Origin: an uncultured Planctomycetaceae bacterium
GTDB taxonomy: Bacteria; Planctomycetota; Planctomycetia; Pirellulales; Pirellulaceae
Reading direction: 5' to 3'
Assembly (NCBI GenBank): GCA_937967755.1
Contig: CALBTA010000399.1
Span: 1 to 6,533 of the forward strand
DNA length: 6,533 nucleotides
Of this stretch, positions 1-5,412 are shown in pieces. Made by a program: the position numbers and the translations under genes. Under the pieces are notes generated by a model. The model did not search any database. It was not told the origin of the DNA and saw only the letters and a list, made by a program, of their open reading frames with translations. Numbering within the stretch: position 1 is the first letter of the stretch; each line of letters begins with the position of its first letter.

Positions 1-211
1 CCACCAGGGGCGTTTCGACCTGGTGGTCTTGGAGGTTCATTTGCGGGTCGCGGTTGCTTTTTTTTTTGCAGTCGTTGACCAACGCGTTCAGCGACAGCGG
101 GTATTGGTCGGGCGTCGTCTTCGCCTTTTCGATCAGCACGCCGGCGATGCGGCGTTGCATCTTAGGCAGCGGTTTCCAGGGTGGCGAAGTGGTTGCTTCT
201 GTGTCGCTCAT
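1..211 (-). CDS. yceH: YceH/DUF480 (UPF0502) family protein, N-terminal part
   Basis: The minus strand from an ATG at 211-209 stays open to the window edge, giving 70 codons of a protein that is usually about 200-220 residues, so the C-terminal two thirds lie outside. Residues about 21-60 carry the family's most recognisable block: an LIEKAKTTPDQYPLSLNAL stretch, then a C-K-K-K-S-N-R-D-P segment followed by MNL. E. coli YceH has LLEKQVTTPEQYPLSVN and CNQKTNREPVMNL at the same place. The family is predicted to fold as tandem winged helices and its molecular role is not established. The start fits the family because the conserved block begins about 20 residues in. No clear Shine-Dalgarno precedes it. 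It is divergent from the zinc-ribbon gene. The CKKKS codons contain a run of ten A residues (positions 67-58), an unusual slippage-prone tract that is nevertheless in frame here. Confidence 0.88.
   Translation of the reverse strand, partial: MSDTEATTSPPWKPLPKMQRRIAGVLIEKAKTTPDQYPLSLNALVNDCKKKSNRDPQMNLQDHQVETPLV
58..67 (-). repeat. A10 homopolymer inside the YceH coding region
   Basis: Ten consecutive T on the plus strand read as AAA AAA AAA A within the C-K-K-K-S codons of the minus-strand YceH gene. The frame is intact at length 10, as shown by family-like sequence on both sides. Loss or gain of one base, or polymerase slippage, would truncate the protein. Such a tract is rare in a GC-rich coding sequence. 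Confidence 0.9.
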
Positions 212-263
212 GGGCGTGCGGTTAGTTGTTGGGGGAATATGTTCGAGGATTGAAAACCGAAAG

Positions 264-281
264 CATAGCCGCAACGGCTAC
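264..281 (-). repeat. GTAG-headed hairpin between divergent genes
   Basis: TAGCCG (266-271), loop CAA, CGGCTA (275-280) form a perfect 6-bp stem. Read on the minus strand it starts GTAG at 281-278 and continues as GTAGCCG-TTG-CGGCTA. It lies 18 bp upstream of the -35 of the zinc-ribbon gene and about 55 bp upstream of the YceH start. It may be an REP-type element, an operator, or part of the YceH leader. Which of these it is cannot be told from one copy. Confidence 0.5.
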
Positions 282-298
282 GGGCAGCGAGCCGAAGT

Positions 299-327
299 TT
301 GCCAACAGCCGGGAAAAGAATCATACT
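299..327 (+). promoter_or_regulatory. Sigma-70-like promoter of the zinc-ribbon gene
   Basis: TTGCCA at 299-304 and CATACT at 322-327 are separated by 17 bp, matching the housekeeping consensus at five of six and five of six positions. Transcription would start near 334, leaving a leader of roughly 35 nt before the ATG at 369. Confidence 0.55.
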
Positions 328-368
328 GAGTGCAGTGACTGGGCTTGTCTTTCCGCACGAGTTTGCTC

Positions 369-1217
369 ATGACCATTCGCCTGAAATGCCCCGGCTGCGG
401 CTCGAAGCTGAAAGTTAAAGACGCCATGGGCGGCAAGACCGGCAAGTGCCCTTCGTGCAAACAGCCGGTGAAGATTCCCATGCCCGAGCCGGAAGAACCG
501 GCAGAAGAGGTTGTGGAAGCCTCGGTGGCCGATCAGCTTTTCGAGGAAGATTTCGCCAAAGCCCCGACGCTGGAGGAAAAAGCGGCCGAAGGCAAGCCCG
601 CCGAAGCAAGCGGCAGCGCCGACGACCCGTTGCCGTTCGACAGTTTGTTCGACGACGATGAACCGGCCCCGCGGATCATTCTGGCCGGCGGCGAGAAGCC
701 GGGTGAAAGTTCCATCGCGTCCAGTTCCGGCGTCGGTGAGTCTGAAGGCAGCCAACCCAAGGCGGCATCCGGCGACGGGGAGCGGATGTTCGATCCGGGA
801 GAGTTGCCCAGCGTACTGGGCAAACTGAACCACTATCTGATTTGTGATCACAAAGATATCGTCGCCCGTTGGGAGGATGACGGCCGCGGCTGGATGATTC
901 ACTTGAAGGACGGCTTCGTGCGGGCGTCGACGGTTGAAAATCAGATTCCGCAGTTCGGCAATTTCATTCTGGTGCAAGTCGATGTCGAGCGTCGCGCTGA
1001 CGGGCTGCACCTGCGTTCGATTGATGTTTTCAAACTGCGCCGCCAATACGCATTGACCAAGATCGCCAAAGGAGACGACGCAGTGCTGGAGACCATCATC
1101 GACTACGCCCAACTCAACAAAGCCCAGCACACGCACGTGAAGAACCTGGTCAAGTCCAAGTTCCTGCCGCACATGTGGGGGGAGATGGAAGAAATCCTGA
1201 GCAAGATCGCTCCGTAG
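369..1217 (+). CDS. Zinc-ribbon protein with acidic linker and unrecognised C-terminal domain
   Basis: The product is 282 residues. Residues 1-36 form a compact zinc ribbon with cysteine pairs C7-P-G-C10 and C27-P-S-C30, a type frequent at the N-terminus of planctomycete proteins. Residues about 38-144 are low-complexity and rich in Glu, Asp, Ala and Pro, probably a disordered linker. Residues about 145-282 look folded: alternating hydrophobic strands (FILVQVDVERR, LHLRSIDVFKLRRQYALTKIA) followed by an amphipathic helical tail. I do not recognise this domain. There is no signal peptide, so the protein is probably cytoplasmic. The ATG at 369 is preferred over an in-frame TTG at 345 because the zinc ribbon begins directly after it, though neither has a Shine-Dalgarno. 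The gene is probably monocistronic, with its own promoter at 299-327 and a terminator 18 bp after the stop. The function is unknown. Confidence 0.85.
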   Translation: MTIRLKCPGCGSKLKVKDAMGGKTGKCPSCKQPVKIPMPEPEEPAEEVVEASVADQLFEEDFAKAPTLEEKAAEGKPAEASGSADDPLPFDSLFDDDEPAPRIILAGGEKPGESSIASSSGVGESEGSQPKAASGDGERMFDPGELPSVLGKLNHYLICDHKDIVARWEDDGRGWMIHLKDGFVRASTVENQIPQFGNFILVQVDVERRADGLHLRSIDVFKLRRQYALTKIAKGDDAVLETIIDYAQLNKAQHTHVKNLVKSKFLPHMWGEMEEILSKIAP

Positions 1218-1234
1218 TGTGGGGTACGAAACAA

Positions 1235-1265
1235 AAACGCCGGCCGCGTCGTGCGACCGGCGTTT
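1235..1265. terminator. Bidirectional intrinsic terminator between convergent genes
   Basis: AAACGCCGG (1235-1243) pairs perfectly with CCGGCGTTT (1257-1265). Inside, CGC (1245-1247) pairs with GCG (1253-1255) around a GTCGT loop, with one C/A mismatch. The right arm ends in TTT followed by ATGTTTG, and on the opposite strand the hairpin runs into TTTTTGTTTCG. It therefore suits termination of both the zinc-ribbon gene (stop at 1217) and the convergent secreted-protein gene (stop at 1287). Confidence 0.8.
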
Positions 1266-1286
1266 ATGTTTGAACGAAACGAAGAC

Positions 1287-2951
1287 CTACAGCCCGCCGT
1301 TGCCAAACTTCACCGCCTGGCCGATGGCTTTCAGCACGCCCTCTTCGATGGTCAGGCGATAGGTGACGCCGTTCTCGATGGGCGATCCTTTGAGCAGGAT
1401 CTGATCGTTGCCTTCGGTCTCTTCGAGCGTGGTGGTGATCAGTTCCAACACCGGGTTGTCTTCAACGCTGGCGGCGAACTTGAAGATCGGTGTCAATGCG
1501 ATGTTGACCGCGATCTGCGGCGCGTCTTGCGTTTGCATCGACGAGCCGTCAATGACCTTCTTCAACGTATCGGCAGCGTCGTTGCCGATCGAAAGGTAAG
1601 CAGCCTTCTTGCCGATGCCGACGACCACGTCCAACTCTTCACCGAGCACCCGGCGGGCCTGATCCTCTTCGGGTACGGGCACGCTCATCGTGTGGAACGC
1701 GACGCCGCGGTGCTTTTGGTCGTTGAACTTCACGCCGGGGAATTCCGGATCGTCCTTGGCCAGTTCAACCAGTTCCCGGAACGCGTTCTCCAACGACTTC
1801 GGTTCTTCCACCGCGCCACCCACGACTAGCGACATCGCCTGCGGCTTCAGGACCAACGCGGCACCGCCATCGAGCTTGCCGCTTTCGACCGTCGCTTTCA
1901 GCGAATCGATCAGACCGCCGACAACGTCTTTGGCCCTCTCTTGCTTGGCATCGGTATCCAGGTCGCCGTCGTTTTCGATCTCGTTGAAGGCTTGCTTCTT
2001 AGCGGTATCGAGCAACATCGTAAACTGCTCGATGTCGTCCTTGTCCATCCGCATCGTGGCCGACATCGTCATGGCGGCGTCTTCCAGTTCCAACCCGCCG
2101 AATGCGGACGTATTGCCGTGCAGCAGCTTCATCCGCTTGGCCGTCGGCGTGCCAGCCTTGGCGGTCATGGTGACGTCCAAGAACGTTTCCTTGGCCATGC
2201 CGTCAGTCGTCCAGCCAACGGTCAGCTCGTCGCTGTCGTTGATCATGTCTTCCAGGCGCTGAATCTGCGTGTCAGACAACCGCTTGGCCAGCTTGTACTC
2301 ATCGCTGTCTTCATCCAGATCGCGAAGCTGGTTTTCCAGCGCCTGCTGTTGCTGCCCGCGCATCTGGTCGATGGCCCACTGGCGCTGTTCACGCGGAATG
2401 TTCTGCACGAACGCTCGCACGCCGATGTCGTACTTCTTTTCCATCCCGTCGAGTAGATCGACCGGATCATCCGGCAGCGACTTGAGGTGTTTCGATTCGT
2501 TGGAGAGGAACGCAAAGCCGCCTTTCTCCTTCACGTACATCGGGGCCGGATCGGTGATTTCGAAGACCCCGTTGCCCGCGTCGCGCGGTTCGCCGATTTG
2601 CTCTTTCAGGGCGGCGAAGACCACGTCCAAATCTTTCACGGGAACGAAGCCAAGCGTGATCGGCTCGGCATCTTCGTTCATGTGCATGATGAAGCCCCAA
2701 GGCTTCTCTTTGTCGATGCCGACGGTGTAAGGTGCGGCCAGCAGCTTGAACAAGTTGCCGTAATCTTCGACGCCAGCGGCTTCGGTGATGTAATCGATGT
2801 CGCCCATCAACTGGTCGACGCCTGAGATGGAAACGGCCACTACCGGCTTGGGCGTTTGGGCCTGGGCATCGGGCGTTGCCGCCGGGGCGAGCAGCAACGC
2901 CAGAGCCATTGCCGGCAACAGGGTTTTCAGCAGGGTTCTCTTGAGCAACAT
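1287..2951 (-). CDS. Secreted protein of unknown function, 554 residues
   Basis: The N-terminus MLLKRTLLKTLL, followed by a hydrophobic stretch to about residue 25 and AQA-QT at 29-33, is a classical Sec signal peptide with likely cleavage after A31. The mature protein begins with a strand-like KPVVAVSISGVDQLMGDIDYI segment and is an acidic mix of alternating strands and helices. Residues about 185-245 are highly charged and Gln-rich (REQRQW, RGQQQQALENQ, LDEDSDEYKLAKRL) and probably helical or coiled-coil. The rest contains repeated phrases of the type 'LDGGAALVLKPQAMSLVVGG'. No transmembrane helix, lipobox or catalytic motif is visible. The layout recalls large planctomycete periplasmic proteins of unknown function; a distant DUF3352-like relation is possible but unproven. 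Start choice is uncertain: ATG 2951 gives a clean signal peptide, but a GGAGA lies 7 nt before an in-frame GTG at 2957, two codons earlier. A TTG at 2978 is less likely. Confidence 0.85.
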   Translation of the reverse strand: MLLKRTLLKTLLPAMALALLLAPAATPDAQAQTPKPVVAVSISGVDQLMGDIDYITEAAGVEDYGNLFKLLAAPYTVGIDKEKPWGFIMHMNEDAEPITLGFVPVKDLDVVFAALKEQIGEPRDAGNGVFEITDPAPMYVKEKGGFAFLSNESKHLKSLPDDPVDLLDGMEKKYDIGVRAFVQNIPREQRQWAIDQMRGQQQQALENQLRDLDEDSDEYKLAKRLSDTQIQRLEDMINDSDELTVGWTTDGMAKETFLDVTMTAKAGTPTAKRMKLLHGNTSAFGGLELEDAAMTMSATMRMDKDDIEQFTMLLDTAKKQAFNEIENDGDLDTDAKQERAKDVVGGLIDSLKATVESGKLDGGAALVLKPQAMSLVVGGAVEEPKSLENAFRELVELAKDDPEFPGVKFNDQKHRGVAFHTMSVPVPEEDQARRVLGEELDVVVGIGKKAAYLSIGNDAADTLKKVIDGSSMQTQDAPQIAVNIALTPIFKFAASVEDNPVLELITTTLEETEGNDQILLKGSPIENGVTYRLTIEEGVLKAIGQAVKFGNGGL

Positions 2952-3009
2952 GTTCACGCGAGAGTCTCCGTAATTCAAAGAAAGAATGTGAGGGTAGAAC
3001 CGACACGCG

Positions 3010-3039
3010 TTTATACCAAGGGAATACGCTGGCGGTTTC
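3010..3039 (-). promoter_or_regulatory. Weak candidate promoter for the secreted-protein gene
   Basis: On the minus strand a TATAAA (3015-3010) could be a -10, with GAAACC (3039-3034) 18 bp upstream as a poor -35. A perfect 10-bp palindrome, TTCTATAGAA (3046-3055), lies just upstream and could be an operator. The evidence is only motif likeness in the 215-bp gap between infA and this gene. Confidence 0.25.
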
Positions 3040-3093
3040 GCCGATTTCTATAGAATCAGCGAATCGTCAGATGGTGCGTGGGACACAACATTC

Positions 3094-3145
3094 AGCGGCC
3101 GACCGCAAGTCGGCTGGAGCAAACTGGCGGGCGAGCCCGCCCGCT
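3094..3145. repeat. Double-hairpin element downstream of infA
   Basis: Two hairpins stand side by side: GCCGAC (3098-3103)/GTCGGC (3109-3114) with loop CGCAA, and GGCGGG (3126-3131)/CCCGCC (3136-3141) with tetraloop CGAG. The ends AGCG (3094-3097) and CGCT (3142-3145) are also complementary, so the whole 52 nt can fold as a three-way junction. It starts 21 bp beyond the infA stop and may help end that transcript, although no strong U-tract follows. Its high symmetry and GC content also fit a dispersed intergenic repeat. Confidence 0.55.
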
Positions 3146-3166
3146 AAACGAAGAAATGCGCGAGAA

Positions 3167-3385
3167 TCAACGTTCCCGGTACGTAATTCGGCCTTTGGTC
3201 AGGTCGTACGGCGAAAGCTCAACCTTCACGCGGTCGCCTGGGACGATGCGGATAAAGAACTTACGCATCCGGCCGGCGACGTGGGCCAAAACCTCGTGCC
3301 CGTCGTCCAGCTTCACGCGAAAACGCGTGTTGGCGAGGGCCTGCGTGACCACGCCTTCTACTTCTAAAGCTTCCTCTTTTGCCAT
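3167..3385 (-). CDS. infA: Translation initiation factor IF-1
   Basis: The product is 72 residues, exactly the length of E. coli IF-1. It is an OB-fold (S1-like) protein that binds the A site of the 30S ribosomal subunit during initiation and works with IF-2 and IF-3. Family landmarks are [13 protein letters not shown] at the N-terminus, [20 protein letters not shown], the basic [10 protein letters not shown] motif (about 39-48), [18 protein letters not shown], and the arginine-rich end YRER. The ATG at 3385 is chosen because it gives the canonical MAKE start and is preceded by GGAGG 6 nt upstream. An in-frame start 12 codons further upstream would add residues that IF-1 proteins lack. It is a single gene with its own promoter rather than part of the ribosomal-protein spc operon, where infA lies in many bacteria. 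The stop is TGA. Confidence 0.97.
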   Translation of the reverse strand: MAKEEALEVEGVVTQALANTRFRVKLDDGHEVLAHVAGRMRKFFIRIVPGDRVKVELSPYDLTKGRITYRER

Positions 3386-3387
3386 CA

Positions 3388-3396
3388 ATTTCCTCC
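3388..3396 (-). promoter_or_regulatory. Shine-Dalgarno of infA
   Basis: Minus-strand TTGGAGGAA precedes the infA ATG with 6 nt between GGAGG and the start codon. It is the strongest ribosome-binding site in the window and fixes the IF-1 start. Confidence 0.85.
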
Positions 3397-3442
3397 AAGG
3401 GTGATGCTGTGGGCGTGCCAACGCGGCAACATCCGGTCGATA

Positions 3443-3471
3443 AGTATAGCACTTTGGTGAACATTGGCCAA
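3443..3471 (-). promoter_or_regulatory. Sigma-70-like promoter of infA
   Basis: On the minus strand, TTGGCC (3471-3466) and TATACT (3448-3443) are separated by exactly 17 bp. The -10 matches TATAAT at five of six positions. The predicted start is near 3436, giving a leader of about 50 nt that ends in the strong Shine-Dalgarno. This is the best promoter in the window, as expected for a constantly needed gene. Confidence 0.7.
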
Positions 3472-3495
3472 CCGCGTAAGGTTTGGCGTTAGGGC

Positions 3496-3572
3496 TTCGG
3501 AGTGCGAGGATACATCATCGGATTTGCTTTCAAGCCGAATCCATCAACGGCCACCAGTCTCTGCACTCCGAA
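3496..3572. repeat. Inverted repeat with 10-bp perfect arms and inner stem
   Basis: TTCGGAGTGC (3496-3505) and GCACTCCGAA (3563-3572) are perfect inverted copies 57 bp apart. Inside, GGATT (3520-3524) pairs with AATCC (3538-3542) and GCT (3526-3528) with AGC (3533-3535) around TTCA. The structure is 77 nt long and lies between two divergent promoters. It may be a palindromic intergenic element or a regulatory structure. There is no GTAG head. Confidence 0.5.
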
Positions 3573-3630
3573 ACCAATGAACCTACGGCCCGGTTTCGCG
3601 CACCAAAATTGGGCGTGGGGTCTGGCCTGG

Positions 3631-3660
3631 TTCGCAAGTTTGGCCTGATCCGCTTATGAT
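3631..3660 (+). promoter_or_regulatory. Candidate promoter of the WD40 lipoprotein gene
   Basis: TTCGCA (3631-3636) and TATGAT (3655-3660) are 18 bp apart. The -10 matches the consensus at five of six positions and the -35 at four. Transcription would begin about 40 nt before the ATG at 3708. An AGAGGA ribosome-binding site (3695-3700) lies 7 nt before that start. Confidence 0.42.
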
Positions 3661-3707
3661 CGTTGTTGTCCAACGGCTGCCCGAAAACTGAGTAAGAGGA
3701 CTCTTCC

Positions 3708-4937
3708 ATGACCCGCATTTGGCTCCACCTTCCGCTAATACTGTCGCTCGCCGCTTTCTTGGGTTGCCCTCCCCAGCAAACCGCATCGACCGACAGCACG
3801 GCTGATTCCTCCGCAACGGCTGACGCTGCCGCCGATGGCGACGGAGCGAGCGTTCCAGATCCGGAGGCGGACGCAGTGGAACCGGCGGATGCATCCGATC
3901 CCAGCTTTGATGCCGACGAGCCGACCGCTGACAGTTCCGAAGCGTCCGACGGCGAAGAGCCATCCGCCGATGGCGAAGACGCTCCGCCGGAAGACCCCGG
4001 CGACGGCAATGCCGATGGCGGCGAGGAGCCCGTCGAACCGGCCCGTCACGTGGAATCGGTCAAGCTCGAAGGGCACGACGCTCCCGTCCGTTGCATTGCG
4101 TTCAGCCCCGACGGCAAACATCTGGTCAGCGGCAGCGAAGACCGCACGCTAAAGATTTGGGACGTCGAAACAGGTGAGGAAGTCCGCACGCTCTCGGGTC
4201 ACACCGGTTGGATGTGGGCGGTGACCTACAGCCCCGATGGCAAAACCATCGCCAGCGGTAACGCCGACTTGAAGATCAAACTCTGGAACGCCGAAACGGG
4301 TGAGGAGATTCGCAACCTCGAAGGGCACACGCAACGGGCGTTTGAACTGGAGTTCAGCGCCGACGGCACGCAGCTTCTCAGCGCCAGCGGCGACCGCACA
4401 TTGAAACTGTGGGACGTGGCAACCGGCGCGGTCATTCGCACCTTCAACGGGCACAACAACGAAATTTGGGCCGCCACGTTCAGCCCCGACGGCAAGCAAA
4501 TCGCCAGCGCCAGCGCCGACTACAACGTGAAACTGTGGGACGCCGCCACCGGCAGCGAACTGCGGAACCTCAAAGGGCATTGGCTGCGCGTGTACGACGT
4601 TGCCTACGGCCCCGACGGCAAGTGGGTGGTCAGCGCCGCGCAGGACAAGGATCTGCGGATCTGGGATACCGAAACGGGGCAAGTGATTCGCAAGATCGAA
4701 AACGCCCACACCGATTGGCTGGCTTGCGTCGCGGTCGACCCGCAAGGTAAGCGGATCGCCAGCGGCAGCAGCGACACGACGATGAAACTTTGGGACCCCG
4801 AAACTGGAAAAGAGTTGCTCCGCCTGCGCGGCCACTTCGGCACCGTCGCCGACATCGCCTTCAGCCCTGACGGGACGAAGCTGGCGACCGGAAGCTGGGA
4901 CCGGACCATCCGCATCTGGGACATCGGCAAGCCGTAG
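3708..4937 (+). CDS. Lipoprotein with acidic linker and seven WD40 repeats
   Basis: The product is 409 residues. Residues 1-19 are a hydrophobic signal and FLGC at 17-20 is an approximate lipobox, so Cys20 is probably lipidated and the protein anchored on the outer face of a membrane. Residues about 24-112 are a low-complexity linker of Ala, Asp, Glu, Ser and Pro, strongly acidic. Residues about 113-405 contain seven WD40 repeats of about 42 residues. Each has a GH or similar near the start, a FSPDGK-type turn, and an end in K/R-I/L-W-D/N: KIWD at 149-152, then KLWN, KLWD, KLWD, RIWD, KLWD and RIWD at 402-405. Seven repeats make one complete beta-propeller, normally a protein-binding platform. 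No enzymatic domain is present. The ATG at 3708 follows AGAGGA at 7 nt spacing and gives the signal peptide. The neighbours point to no particular partner. Confidence 0.93.
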   Translation: MTRIWLHLPLILSLAAFLGCPPQQTASTDSTADSSATADAAADGDGASVPDPEADAVEPADASDPSFDADEPTADSSEASDGEEPSADGEDAPPEDPGDGNADGGEEPVEPARHVESVKLEGHDAPVRCIAFSPDGKHLVSGSEDRTLKIWDVETGEEVRTLSGHTGWMWAVTYSPDGKTIASGNADLKIKLWNAETGEEIRNLEGHTQRAFELEFSADGTQLLSASGDRTLKLWDVATGAVIRTFNGHNNEIWAATFSPDGKQIASASADYNVKLWDAATGSELRNLKGHWLRVYDVAYGPDGKWVVSAAQDKDLRIWDTETGQVIRKIENAHTDWLACVAVDPQGKRIASGSSDTTMKLWDPETGKELLRLRGHFGTVADIAFSPDGTKLATGSWDRTIRIWDIGKP

Positions 4938-5009
4938 ACGCAGCCGAATCGTTGTTGTCGAATTGATCTTCCGTACTGGCGGCGCTCCGGTTCCCGGTTC
5001 CCGATGTGT

Positions 5010-5021
5010 CGTCAATCTGAC
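5010..5021 (+). repeat. 12-bp direct repeat, left copy
   Basis: CGTCAATCTGAC occurs here and again, identically, at 5195-5206 on the same strand, 185 bp apart start to start. Each copy is itself a small inverted repeat (GTCA-atC-TGAC). Together they bound a block containing two hairpins and a tRNA-end-like sequence. Confidence 0.7.
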
Positions 5022-5059
5022 ATCTTTTACTGATCAAGCGTACCCTATTTTTGGCTGTT

Positions 5060-5094
5060 GCGCGCTGACACTTTTCAGGATTTTTTCAGCGCGC
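5060..5094. repeat. Hairpin, first of a related tandem pair
   Basis: GCGCGCTGA (5060-5068) pairs perfectly with TCAGCGCGC (5086-5094) around a T-rich 17-nt loop. The stem sequence and T-rich loop are shared with the hairpin at 5120-5149. It begins 123 bp after the WD40 stop codon and could mark the end of that transcript, but no U-tract follows the right arm. Confidence 0.65.
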
Positions 5095-5119
5095 GGTCGG
5101 TCCCCAAGGGAACCCCGCA

Positions 5120-5149
5120 GCGCTGACAAATTCATTTTTTTGTCAGCGC
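5120..5149. repeat. Hairpin, second of a related tandem pair
   Basis: GCGCTGACAAA (5120-5130) pairs perfectly over 11 bp with TTTGTCAGCGC (5139-5149) around an 8-nt loop TTCATTTT. It is a sequence relative of the hairpin at 5060-5094: both start GCGCTGACA and end CAGCGCGC, 58 bp apart. Confidence 0.7.
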
Positions 5150-5160
5150 GCTCCCCACAT

Positions 5161-5187
5161 TGGAGGGAGGGCGGGATTCGGACCCGC
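5161..5187 (-). other. tRNA 3'-end-like fragment
   Basis: On the minus strand, GCGGG-TCCGAAT-CCCGC (5187-5171) has the 5-7-5 geometry of a tRNA T-arm, with C in place of the usual second T of the loop. It is followed by CCTCCCT and CCA (5163-5161). No matching D-arm, anticodon loop or 5' acceptor strand (GGAGGG) is found in the preceding 90 nt, and the discriminator base is missing if the acceptor is 7 nt. It is therefore not a functional tRNA gene. It could be a decayed or duplicated tRNA end, such as an attachment-site remnant, or a chance likeness. Confidence 0.38.
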
Positions 5188-5194
5188 TGCGTGA

Positions 5195-5206
5195 CGTCAA
5201 TCTGAC
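5195..5206 (+). repeat. 12-bp direct repeat, right copy
   Basis: CGTCAATCTGAC, identical to 5010-5021. In this copy the inner inverted repeat extends to CGTCA-atc-TGACG (5195-5207). Confidence 0.7.
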
Positions 5207-5244
5207 GACAGCCCCGGCGCACCGCGTGTGCAGTAACATTCAAA

Positions 5245-5272
5245 TTGCCAAAGAGCTAAGATGTAGTATACA
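5245..5272 (+). promoter_or_regulatory. Candidate promoter upstream of the ABC ATPase gene
   Basis: TTGCCA (5245-5250) and TATACA (5267-5272) are 16 bp apart in a locally AT-rich stretch. If used, it would give the ABC gene a leader of about 250 nt containing both palindromic elements at 5318-5384 and 5413-5492. A weaker alternative, TTCAAA (5497-5502) and TATCAT (5521-5526) with an 18-bp spacer, lies directly at the start codon. Confidence 0.35.
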
Positions 5273-5317
5273 TAAGAACACATTTCTGTCAACCCCTGAT
5301 GTCAGCTTTTTTCCTCA

Positions 5318-5384
5318 GAACCTATTCGATAACCTCGGAGGTAGCACGGATTGCCAATCCGTCCCGAGGTTTTCGGATAGGTTC
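5318..5384. repeat. Nested palindrome, 67 nt, with internal GTAG-headed hairpin
   Basis: The outer arms 5318-5338 and 5364-5384 are 21 nt each and complementary at 19 positions, with mismatches at 5326 and 5330 (left arm). Inside, ACGGATTG (5346-5353) and CAATCCGT (5355-5362) form a perfect 8-bp palindrome around one C, preceded by GTAG at 5341-5344. The whole can extrude as one long hairpin with an asymmetric bulge of 7 nt against 1 nt. It is typical of a miniature palindromic mobile or REP-type element. Confidence 0.75.
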
Positions 5385-5412
5385 ATACCTTACAACGTGC
5401 CTGAAATTCAAA

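Larger units (their letters stand above)
3386..3707. other. Divergent intergenic region infA / WD40 gene
   Basis: This 322-bp gap holds the infA promoter at its left side, a long-armed inverted repeat in the middle (3496-3572) and a candidate promoter for the WD40 gene on the right (3631-3660). Open frames here lack coding character and overlap these signals. I see no RNA gene. Confidence 0.6.

Noticed and set aside
1..26. Perfect 8-bp hairpin CCACCAGG/CCTGGTGG
   Set aside because: It lies inside the YceH coding sequence and encodes ordinary residues there; no sign of a separate role.
321..1172. 283-codon open frame on the minus strand
   Set aside because: It is fully antisense to the zinc-ribbon gene, whose cysteine motif and composition show the real frame. 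The translation is Arg/Phe/Leu-rich without family likeness and overlaps its promoter.
1251..2730. Several plus-strand open frames of 150-190 codons
   Set aside because: All are antisense to the secreted protein, which has a signal peptide and normal composition, and the first overlaps the terminator.
4107..4930. Nucleotide-level direct repeats about 126 bp apart
   Set aside because: They are the coding repeats of the seven WD40 blades, not an independent repeat array or CRISPR.
4149..5015. 288-codon open frame on the minus strand
   Set aside because: It is antisense to the WD40 repeats; its repetitive pattern is a mirror of the blades.
4963..5243. Short open frames on both strands (69-80 codons)
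   Set aside because: They translate the twin hairpins and the tRNA-like piece; the EGGIRTR-type peptide is a typical false product of tRNA-like DNA.
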